DNA of 17,865 nucleotides. Source: Gallibacter sp963634825. Its GTDB lineage: Bacteria; Bacillota; Clostridia; Peptostreptococcales; Anaerovoracaceae. The DNA lies in assembly GCA_963634825.1 (NCBI GenBank), contig CAVHCP010000020.1, positions 1 to 17,865 of the forward strand, read 5' to 3'. The position numbers and the translations under genes were made by a program. Shown here piece after piece: positions 1 through 7,098 of this stretch; the first letter of the stretch is position 1; each line of letters starts with the position of its first letter. The notes under the pieces were generated by a model. It was not told the DNA's origin, searched no databases, and saw only the letters and a list, made by a program, of their open reading frames with translations.

Positions 1-14
1 CTTTCAATTCTGTC

Positions 15-1970
15 TTAATTATCCAACGCTCTCGACTTATAAAGTCTGATTGTACATATCATATTGATCTTAAATGCTTCTATAGGTTGCTCCATCCGTC
101 TTCCTTCGAAAAAATATCTGTCGATCATCATATCGAGGATTTCTTCTTCTGTCTTTCCGTCTCTCCATGCCTCGGTTATGACGGCTCTTTCTACCTTTGC
201 CTCTCGTTGCAGCATATCCCACATTTTTTCGTTATAGCTTGCAGGTACAATGCCATAATGCGAGATGATGACCCTCTTTGGCTTATAATTTCGACACTTT
301 TCTATAGAAGCTATCGCATCCTCATAACTTTGCAATATTGCAGGATGGCACATACCCTTTCTCTCCAAAATGCCCACGCTTTCCGAGGCGAGCATTATGC
401 CAAGTGGCTCGATACAATATGTTATCGAATCCCTCGTATGTCCCGGTGTTTCCAAAACATTTACCTTTTTATCTCCAAGGTCTATAACATCTCCGTCCGC
501 TACGACTATATCAACCCACATACCGTCTGTAGTAACAGGTGTTGAGTTTGCGTCTCCAAAGAGCTTTAGCGCATCCTCGCCTCTCGCCTTTATCGCCTTT
601 AGTGCTCCCGGTCTTTCAAATACACCTTTGCCATGTGCGTTACTTACAACCTTTAGATCCGGCCATTCCTTTCTGAGGCTTGGAAGTGCACCGACATGGT
701 CATAGTGTGTATGGCTCAAAAGTAAGTAATCAAGAGGTCTTTCTTTTAGCTCTTTTTTTAGCTTTGCCACAAGCTCCTCACCGCAATATGCATTACCACA
801 GTCGGCAAGAGCTGTCTTTTGCGAGCCTATAAAGAGTATGCTTGCGCCTCCCCTTCCGGTAGTCATATTTATAGCTCCCTTTGGGAATTTAAACTTATTT
901 CTTTCCTGTGTTGTCACAAAATTTACAACAAAAAGTCTAAAGAAATTTATGGATAGCAATACAAATGCCAAAAGGCCGACAACGCCTATCAGTGGGAAAA
1001 TATAGCTCACTATATTTTTGAACCCAAAAAGGCTGAGCACAAATGCTAAAAATGCAAATAATATAATTTTTTTATTTTTATTCTCATCGTCGCGCAATTT
1101 TGTTGTAAATCCATAAAAATTCCCCGCCGCAGATGAATATATCGCAAATGACATTATAAATATAAATGCTACGCCAAGTCCCAGGCTGCGTTTTTTTACA
1201 AGAGCAAGCATAGGCAAATCCATAGCCTGTGCATATCCCGGATCTACCATAAGTGCCTTATATATTAAAAATGAAAGGACAAAAAGGCCAATACCTCCTA
1301 ACATAGATCCTATGATCGCAGTTTTAAAATTTTCTGCCTTTGTAGCCGCTGTCGCATTTATAGGTATTACGGATATTCCGCAAAATAAGCTATACAAAAA
1401 TGCGGAGATCAGCCATGTTTGAGTCCACATACTCTTTTCCGGTGCCTGCTGAATAGCATCCTTTGGAATATCGCCGGTTAAAATTGTTATTGCTATCACA
1501 ATCACAAATAACATAACTATAGGCGTCAGGATGTCTATCATTTTTTGCACCTTCCCAAAGCCACCAAGGACAGTTATCGTAACCAAAAAGACCAATAACA
1601 TATTTCCTATTATTTTATTTATTCCAAACTCCTGCTCAAAAAGCGATCCCATTGCCGCGCTCATAGTGATAAGTGCTACAAGCAGCAACGATGCGATAAT
1701 ATATCCTATCGCAGCAACTACTTTTTTTGTATCTACAGGTGATATGATGCGTCCCATATCCGAGGTTCTTTTTAATTTTGCAAGTATGCTTGCCATAACA
1801 GCTATTAGCACATACATTATGCCCAGTATAAATATGCCAAACATACCTTTTTTGCCAAAGACGCCAAAAAATTGCCACAGCTCCCTGCCTGATGCCATAC
1901 CTGCACCAAGCATAGTGCCTATATATAAAAATGCTATTTTAAAAAAATTCAACTTGTTTTCTTTATTCAT
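15..1970 (-). CDS. YkvI-like membrane transporter fused to a metallo-beta-lactamase-fold hydrolase
   Basis: This 651-residue protein has two parts. Residues 1-355 are very hydrophobic with about ten membrane segments and begin with the GTMLGAGMASGRE-type motif (residues 18-30) of the YkvI family, LeuT/APC-fold transporters of uncertain substrate. Residues 358-651 form a whole metallo-beta-lactamase-fold domain: HTHYDH at 420-425, a GHT histidine at 511 and an SHYG histidine at 571, the expected metal ligands. The usual bridging aspartate between the last two appears to be replaced within LASES (527-531). Each half matches the length of a free-standing protein, and the join (about 350-362) leaves almost no linker. 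The hydrolase substrate is unknown; it would face the cytoplasm if the transporter has an even number of helices with its N terminus inside. It is the last gene of the murI unit, 28 bases after rarD, and its ribosome site is weak (purine-rich, no GGAGG). The domain calls are firm; function is inferred. Confidence 0.85.
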   Translation of the reverse strand: MNKENKLNFFKIAFLYIGTMLGAGMASGRELWQFFGVFGKKGMFGIFILGIMYVLIAVMASILAKLKRTSDMGRIISPVDTKKVVAAIGYIIASLLLVALITMSAAMGSLFEQEFGINKIIGNMLLVFLVTITVLGGFGKVQKMIDILTPIVMLFVIVIAITILTGDIPKDAIQQAPEKSMWTQTWLISAFLYSLFCGISVIPINATAATKAENFKTAIIGSMLGGIGLFVLSFLIYKALMVDPGYAQAMDLPMLALVKKRSLGLGVAFIFIMSFAIYSSAAGNFYGFTTKLRDDENKNKKIILFAFLAFVLSLFGFKNIVSYIFPLIGVVGLLAFVLLSINFFRLFVVNFVTTQERNKFKFPKGAINMTTGRGGASILFIGSQKTALADCGNAYCGEELVAKLKKELKERPLDYLLLSHTHYDHVGALPSLRKEWPDLKVVSNAHGKGVFERPGALKAIKARGEDALKLFGDANSTPVTTDGMWVDIVVADGDVIDLGDKKVNVLETPGHTRDSITYCIEPLGIMLASESVGILERKGMCHPAILQSYEDAIASIEKCRNYKPKRVIISHYGIVPASYNEKMWDMLQREAKVERAVITEAWRDGKTEEEILDMMIDRYFFEGRRMEQPIEAFKINMICTIRLYKSRALDN

Positions 1971-1998
1971 TTATTTACTTCTTTCTTCTTCGTTTATT

Positions 1999-2877
1999 CT
2001 ATTTTTTTACAGCTTTATATTCGCCTATCGTAAATATCAAAAGCCCAACCCATATAATTCCAAAGGCTATAAGCTGCACGCCGTCAAACGGCTCTCCGAA
2101 TGCGTATATTCCAAGCAATAATGCTATAGTAGGCGATATGTATTGCGTTACGCCAAGCGTTACGAGCGGCAGGTTGTTTGCCCCAACGGCAAAAAGTCCG
2201 AGTGGCAGCGCAGTTGCAACGCCTGTAAGCATCAAAAGCCCATATTGATATGGCTCACATGTGCCGATTGCTCCGCTACCTGTGCACTCAAGATAAATTA
2301 TAGCTATAAGCGCTATCGGCACAAAGAATATCGTTTCATATAATAGCGAAAGTATCGCCTCGACATTGAAATGCTTTTTTAAAGCGGCATATGTTGCGAA
2401 TGTGAGTGCAAGTCCTATTGCAATGGTCGGAAGTTCGCCAAAATGCGCCAATACTAACATTACACCTGCAATAGCAAATAAAAATGCCGTTAAGTTATAT
2501 TTTGTAATCTTTTCCTTAAAAAATATTATTCCAAATAAGGAAACAACGATTGGTTCTATATAATAACCTATGCTTGTCTGTATTACAAAGCCTGCGTTGA
2601 CCGCCCAAATATATATGCTCCAATTAGATGTAATGATGAAGCCTGCCAGTAAAAATTTTAATGCTGTTTTTTTATCCTTGAGTGGCGTTACGATTTTCTT
2701 AAAGCCGTATAATTTCAAAGATATAATAAAAGAAACCACTCCTACCCAAAATATTCTGTATATGATGATTACCGAGGATGGTATAGGTACCAGCGATTTC
2801 CAGTATATTGGTAAAAGTCCCCATATAAATGAACAGCTTGTCGCTGCCATAATGCCCATCTTATAATTTTTATGCAT
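1999..2877 (-). CDS. rarD: EamA/DMT-superfamily transporter, RarD type
   Basis: A 292-residue integral membrane protein with about ten hydrophobic helices in two EamA repeats. RarD features are visible: the early SFIWGLLPIYWK segment, the NWSIYIWAVNAGFVIQTS segment of helix 4 and the following GYYIEPIVVSLFG segment. RarD proteins were named from a chloramphenicol-sensitivity phenotype; the true substrate is not established, and related EamA proteins export metabolites. I chose the ATG at 2877 because GGGAGG lies four bases upstream (2882-2887). The longer frame starting at a TTG (2889) would begin inside this ribosome site. It lies between the acidic protein (54 bases upstream) and the transporter-hydrolase fusion (28 bases downstream), probably on one transcript. 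Family assignment is confident; substrate is not. Confidence 0.88.
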   Translation of the reverse strand: MHKNYKMGIMAATSCSFIWGLLPIYWKSLVPIPSSVIIIYRIFWVGVVSFIISLKLYGFKKIVTPLKDKKTALKFLLAGFIITSNWSIYIWAVNAGFVIQTSIGYYIEPIVVSLFGIIFFKEKITKYNLTAFLFAIAGVMLVLAHFGELPTIAIGLALTFATYAALKKHFNVEAILSLLYETIFFVPIALIAIIYLECTGSGAIGTCEPYQYGLLMLTGVATALPLGLFAVGANNLPLVTLGVTQYISPTIALLLGIYAFGEPFDGVQLIAFGIIWVGLLIFTIGEYKAVKK

Positions 2878-2881
2878 TCTG

Positions 2882-2887
2882 CCTCCC
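2882..2887 (-). promoter_or_regulatory. Ribosome binding site deciding the rarD start
   Basis: GGGAGG on the minus strand, four bases before the ATG at 2877. It rules out the in-frame TTG at 2889, which would place the site inside the coding sequence. Confidence 0.75.
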
Positions 2888-2931
2888 AAGTCTGCTTGCG
2901 TCTTTAAATTTACCCTTTTTATCTCTTTTAT

Positions 2932-3489
2932 CTAAATCTCTTCATCTTCTGTTTCTTCTTCATAAGCATCTGCCATATCTGCATAGCTCATAATATATTC
3001 GCTTATTTGATAATCCATACAGTCATCAAAATCATATCTGTATTTTTCGCCCTCGAGCCTCTCGATCCTGCAAAGCGAAAGCGCATCTCTTAGAGAAAGC
3101 ATCTCCTTTTTTCCATTTTCTATATTTTTACATTCGACATTCGAATCGTTAGTATACCAATTTTTAAAATCATTGAGCTCATCGCAAAAATGCACAAGAG
3201 CTGTTTCGTCGTGCTCGATCCCATGCAAGAGTCCGACTAAAGCTAATTTTATAGTTTCTATCAGCGTATATATCTCTGTTGATTCGTCGGGAAGTGCGTC
3301 TGTCATCTCATCGAAATAATTTTCAATAATCTCTGCAACTTCGTCCTTATTTACCTCGCCAAAGAGTTTATAAAGCGCCTCATCCTGCACCTCCTCGCTT
3401 GTCTCAACCAAATCTGCAAAGTTTTCAAAATATTGAAATTCACTTCCCTCGTTTATATCAAGCATTTTTAGCAATTTTTCATAATCCAT
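2932..3489 (-). CDS. Acidic protein of unknown function overlapping murI
   Basis: A 185-residue soluble protein that I do not recognise. It is strongly acidic (many Asp/Glu; the C terminus is an EEETEDEE-type tail), has no signal peptide, no membrane segment and no catalytic motif that I can see. The central part (about residues 75-95, LIETIKLALVGLLHGIEHDE) looks helical and amphipathic. The start ATG at 3489 overlaps the end of murI by 11 bases, and a GAGGG ribosome site lies inside the last codons of murI, so translation is probably coupled to it. This supports a real gene rather than a chance frame. A partner or regulatory role is possible but not shown by the sequence. Confidence 0.7.
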   Translation of the reverse strand: MDYEKLLKMLDINEGSEFQYFENFADLVETSEEVQDEALYKLFGEVNKDEVAEIIENYFDEMTDALPDESTEIYTLIETIKLALVGLLHGIEHDETALVHFCDELNDFKNWYTNDSNVECKNIENGKKEMLSLRDALSLCRIERLEGEKYRYDFDDCMDYQISEYIMSYADMADAYEEETEDEEI

Positions 3490-4300
3490 AACTATCGCCC
3501 TCTAAATTTTTAAATTTAACCTTTACATCGCTGTCCTCAAAAATTCTATCTATCATATTTAGGAAGTTTTCCGACAGATCGCTTGCATAAAATGTGCTTT
3601 CGTACGGCGAGCCGTCTGCAAGCATATCCCTTTCGGAAAGTATTTGCTCTATCTTTTGTGTCACTGTTTCCGATGGATTTATTATCCTAAGATTTGGAAA
3701 GAGTCTCTTTATATTTGATGCTATAAGCGGATAATGAGTACAACCGAGCACCATTGTATTTATCCTATTTTCTAAGATGAAGTCCTGCATATAATATTCT
3801 ATCGTCAAATCCATAATATCATTTTGGATAATACCCTCCTCAATCAGCGATACAAATGCAGGGCATGCCTTCTCGTACACGGATAATGACTTATTTAATT
3901 TCTTTATTGACTTTTTATATGCACCGCTTGCTATAGTTACCTTTGTGCCTATAATGCCTATTTTGTCGCTTGTGCTGCAAGCCTCGGCCACATATGCCGC
4001 CGCAGGCTCTATGACGCTTATTATAGGAATGTCAGGAAATCTTTCTCTTAAATCATCAAGGCATGTTGCACTTACCGTATTGCAGGCTATAACGATCATC
4101 TTGACATCATTTTGTACCAAAAAATCCGCTATCTGCATAGAAAATGTGCGTATAGTCGAAACTGCCTTTGAGCCATATGGAGTTCTTGCCGTATCGCCGT
4201 AATATATAATTCTCTCTTCAGGAAGTTTTTTCATCAACGGAGTGATACAAGTCAGACCCCCGAGACCCGAATCAAAAAAGCCGATTGGTCTATTATCCAT
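3479..4300 (-). CDS. murI: Glutamate racemase
   Basis: This cytoplasmic enzyme interconverts L- and D-glutamate without cofactor, supplying D-glutamate for peptidoglycan. At 273 residues it has normal length. Visible motifs are FFDSGLGGLT (8-17, with the conserved Asp10-Ser11), YYGDTARTPYG (33-43), the first catalytic cysteine in IACNTVSATC (Cys73), and the second in VLGCTHYPL (Cys187, followed by His189). The start ATG at 4300 is preceded by AAAGGAAAC at normal spacing. It heads a minus-strand unit with the acidic protein, rarD and the transporter-hydrolase fusion, and is divergent from pepF across an 89-base gap. Nothing is missing. Confidence 0.97.
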   Translation of the reverse strand: MDNRPIGFFDSGLGGLTCITPLMKKLPEERIIYYGDTARTPYGSKAVSTIRTFSMQIADFLVQNDVKMIVIACNTVSATCLDDLRERFPDIPIISVIEPAAAYVAEACSTSDKIGIIGTKVTIASGAYKKSIKKLNKSLSVYEKACPAFVSLIEEGIIQNDIMDLTIEYYMQDFILENRINTMVLGCTHYPLIASNIKRLFPNLRIINPSETVTQKIEQILSERDMLADGSPYESTFYASDLSENFLNMIDRIFEDSDVKVKFKNLEGDSYGL

Positions 4301-4389
4301 TTTTGTTTCCTTTCAAATTTGTGTTATACTGTCAATATATTATTTTACAACAAAGGCACTTCAAAGTAAATAAACAGCGGAGGTAATCA
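4301..4389. promoter_or_regulatory. Divergent promoter region between murI and pepF
   Basis: This 89-base AT-rich gap must drive both genes. On the minus strand, TTGTAA (4345-4350) and TATAAC (4323-4328) are separated by 16 bases and would serve murI. On the plus strand, TATACT (4325-4330) with a weak TTGTTT (4303-4308) 16 bases upstream could serve pepF. The two -10 boxes overlap, so the promoters would compete for polymerase. Assigned by eye from hexamer matches only. Confidence 0.4.
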
Positions 4390-6177
4390 ATGAATAAAAC
4401 TCTTAAAAAGAGAAGCCAAATAGATAAAAAATATAAATGGGATATAGAAAAAATGTATCCCGACGAAAAAGTCTGGGACGAGGATATAAAAATCGCACTT
4501 AAAGAGGCTGAGGCTTTTTCTAAATTTAAAGGAAAACTCGCAGATGATAGCAGTACGCTTTTAGATGCTCTAAAAGCCCGTGATTTTATATGGCAAAAGC
4601 TCGAAAAGGCATTTGTTTATGCTCGTATGAGGCGTGACGAGGATAATACTTGCGAAAAATATCAATCGATGTGCGACAAGATTCAAAATGCACTTTCAAA
4701 AGCAAGTATGCTTATGGCATTTTTTATACCTGAGCTTTTATCTTGCGACAAGGAGCTTATCGACGGATATATCAAAGAGAATACCGAGCTTGGCATATAT
4801 AAATTTATGATAGATTGTGCTTTTAAGGAAAAGGATCATATCCTTTCCGAAAAAGAGGAAAGCCTGCTGTCTCAGCTCGGCGAAGTAACTTCGGCTACAA
4901 ATAATATTTTCACAATGCTAAATAATGCCGATATGGACTTCGGTACTGTCCTTGATGCTGACGGCAACAGCCTGCCACTGACACATGGCAACTATATCAC
5001 TTTTATGGAAAGCCACGACCCAACTCTTCGCAAAAATGCTTACGAGAAAATGTATACCTCATACAAAAAGCTGATAAATACAATTTCTACAACATATAGC
5101 TATAATGCAAAAAGAGATGTGGTGACCGCTCGCCTGCGAAAGTATCCATCTGCGATCGAGGCTTCGCTTTCTGACGATGATATATCGCTTGATGTTTACA
5201 ATAATCTTATTGATGTAATCCACGAAAATCTCCCTTATCTTTACAAATATATGGAGATGAGAAAAGAGATTTTATCGCTTGATGAGCTTTGTATGCACGA
5301 TGTATATGTGCCTCTTGTGAAATTACCGCAAAAGGAAATCTCCTTTGAGGACGCTCAGCTTTATATGGAAAAAGCTCTTGCTCCTCTGGGCGATGATTAT
5401 ATCAAAAATATGAAAAACGGCCTTGCCTCCCGCTGGGTAGATGTATACGAAACTCCCGGCAAGACAAGCGGAGCATACAGCTTTGGAAGCTATGACTCTA
5501 TGCCTTATATCCTGATGAATTTTTCGAGCACGCTAAAGGATGTCTTTACACTGGTACATGAAATGGGACATTCGATGCATAGCTTTTATACGAGGAATAC
5601 ACAGCCTTATATTTACGGCGACCACAGCATATTTACAGCAGAGGTCGCATCTACGGTAAACGAAAACCTTTTGATAAAGCACCTCTATAAAACCGAGACC
5701 TCAAAGGAAATGCAAAAGTATCTTTTAAATTATCATATAGAGGAATTCCGCACTACTGTATTTAGGCAGACGATGTTTGCCGAGTTTGAAAAATGGTCGC
5801 ACGAAATGCTTGAGCAAGGTATACCTCTTACTGCGCAGTCAATGTGTGATTATTATGCTAAGCTAAATAAGTTATATTTTGGCGACGCTGTGAAGCAAGA
5901 CGACTTTATCAAATACGAATGGGCTCGCATACCGCATTTTTATAACGCTTTTTATGTATATAAATATGCAACCGGATATTGTGCGGCAGCCGCTATTTCG
6001 GATAAGATTTTAAATGACGGTCCCGATGATTATTTAGAATTTTTGAAAACAGGCAGCAGTAACCACCCTATCGAGCTCCTAAAAATAGCAGGCGTCGATA
6101 TGAGTAAAAAGGAGCCGATACAAAAGGCAATGGAGGTTTTTAAAGGCTTAGTCGATGAGCTCGAAGAACTCATTTAG
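4390..6177 (+). CDS. pepF: Oligoendopeptidase F, M3 zinc metallopeptidase
   Basis: A 595-residue cytoplasmic peptidase that hydrolyses short oligopeptides, typically released by peptide uptake or protein turnover. The M3 zinc site is intact: HEMGH at residues 390-394 (two histidine ligands plus catalytic Glu391) and the third ligand Glu418 in FTAEVAST. The N-terminal half is the helical PepF domain that closes the substrate channel. The length is normal for PepF (about 600). The ATG at 4390 follows a perfect GGAGG at five to six bases. It stands alone on the plus strand, divergent from murI and separated from nadK by about 100 bases. Confidence is high. Confidence 0.97.
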   Translation: MNKTLKKRSQIDKKYKWDIEKMYPDEKVWDEDIKIALKEAEAFSKFKGKLADDSSTLLDALKARDFIWQKLEKAFVYARMRRDEDNTCEKYQSMCDKIQNALSKASMLMAFFIPELLSCDKELIDGYIKENTELGIYKFMIDCAFKEKDHILSEKEESLLSQLGEVTSATNNIFTMLNNADMDFGTVLDADGNSLPLTHGNYITFMESHDPTLRKNAYEKMYTSYKKLINTISTTYSYNAKRDVVTARLRKYPSAIEASLSDDDISLDVYNNLIDVIHENLPYLYKYMEMRKEILSLDELCMHDVYVPLVKLPQKEISFEDAQLYMEKALAPLGDDYIKNMKNGLASRWVDVYETPGKTSGAYSFGSYDSMPYILMNFSSTLKDVFTLVHEMGHSMHSFYTRNTQPYIYGDHSIFTAEVASTVNENLLIKHLYKTETSKEMQKYLLNYHIEEFRTTVFRQTMFAEFEKWSHEMLEQGIPLTAQSMCDYYAKLNKLYFGDAVKQDDFIKYEWARIPHFYNAFYVYKYATGYCAAAAISDKILNDGPDDYLEFLKTGSSNHPIELLKIAGVDMSKKEPIQKAMEVFKGLVDELEELI

Positions 6178-6198
6178 ACATATCACAAGAATTTCAAA

Positions 6199-6260
6199 GT
6201 CTTTAGTCTTTAGCCTTTAATCTTTAACTTTAAGCTTTTAGCTTGGGCTTTAAGCTTTTA
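6199..6260 (+). repeat. Degenerate 7-base tandem repeat, consensus near GTCTTTA
   Basis: Between pepF and nadK the plus strand runs in 7-base phase: GTCTTTA at 6199 and 6206, GCCTTTA at 6213, ATCTTTA at 6220, ACTTTAA at 6227, GCTTTTA at 6234, then a GCTTGGG interruption at 6241 and further CTTTAAGCTTTTA units to 6260. The last part also repeats TTTAAGCTTTTA (6229-6240 and 6249-6260). The block ends about 10 bases before the nadK ribosome site. No function is evident; it is not a recognisable terminator. Confidence 0.6.
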
Positions 6261-6279
6261 AATCTCAAAGGAGAACAAA

Positions 6280-7086
6280 ATGACCTTAAATAAAAATATT
6301 TGCATACATTCCAATGAAACAGAAGCTTCAAAAAAGACATTTGCAAAGCTGAGTGCAAAACTGGTAAAAAACGGATACAACTTAAGCGATACTATAAACA
6401 GCGATACCGGACTTCTCATCTGCATAGGCGGCGATGGCGCGATGCTTGATGCGCTCCACAAATTTGACTTTCCGAGAGTACCTGTAATAGGCATAAACAC
6501 AGGTCATCTTGGATTTTTCCAGGAAGTTGAGGCGCATAAATTAGATGAGTTTATATCAAATTATGAAACAGGCAGATACAGACTGCAACCACTTACAACC
6601 GTTGAAGCTATAGTTATTTCAAAATCAGGCAAAAAGACCGTTATAAATGCTTTAAATGAAATAATCATCCGAAGCGATAACTATCTGTCGGCTCATCTTG
6701 CTCTTTCCATAGATGGAAGCTTTATAGAAAACTTCAGTGGTGATGGACTTGTTATAGCGACATCGGCAGGTTCGACAGCTTACAATTACTCCATAGGCGG
6801 AGCTATCGTCGATCCACGCCTCGACTTATTGCAGGTAACGCCGATTGCTCCTATGAATACGACAGCTTATCGCTCTTTTACTTCGAGCATATTGTTACCT
6901 CACGACTTACACCTCGATATAGTGCCAATCTCACACAATGAGGCTACAAATATCCTTTCCGACGGCGAATGTACAACTTTTAACGATGTAGAAAGAATAA
7001 AAGTTGGCGTATCTGATATACAGATAAACCTGTTGCGGTTTGAAACATACGATTTTTGGAATAAGATAAAGACTAAGTTTTTATAA
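6280..7086 (+). CDS. nadK: NAD kinase
   Basis: This cytoplasmic enzyme phosphorylates NAD to NADP using ATP or polyphosphate. At 268 residues it is typical of the short Firmicutes form. Diagnostic motifs are present: GGDG at 50-53, GINTGHLGFF at 71-80, the Asn126-Glu127 pair in ALNE, the GDGLVIATSAGSTAYN block at 154-169, and a late SDGE. The ATG at 6280 has AAAGGAG six bases upstream. The RluA-type gene follows 12 bases after the stop, so the two are probably cotranscribed. I see no anomaly in the protein. Confidence 0.96.
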   Translation: MTLNKNICIHSNETEASKKTFAKLSAKLVKNGYNLSDTINSDTGLLICIGGDGAMLDALHKFDFPRVPVIGINTGHLGFFQEVEAHKLDEFISNYETGRYRLQPLTTVEAIVISKSGKKTVINALNEIIIRSDNYLSAHLALSIDGSFIENFSGDGLVIATSAGSTAYNYSIGGAIVDPRLDLLQVTPIAPMNTTAYRSFTSSILLPHDLHLDIVPISHNEATNILSDGECTTFNDVERIKVGVSDIQINLLRFETYDFWNKIKTKFL

Positions 7087-7098
7087 ATAAGGGGAAGT

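Noticed and set aside
1531..2121. 196-codon open frame on the plus strand
   Set aside because: It lies opposite the transporter part of the fusion and the end of rarD, has no ribosome site, and its translation resembles no protein family. It is a shadow of the minus-strand genes.
4330..4335. TTGACA on the minus strand as a -35 box for murI
   Set aside because: The sequence 17 bases downstream is AAGGAA, with no -10-like hexamer at 16-18 bases. The TTGTAA/TATAAC pair across it fits better.
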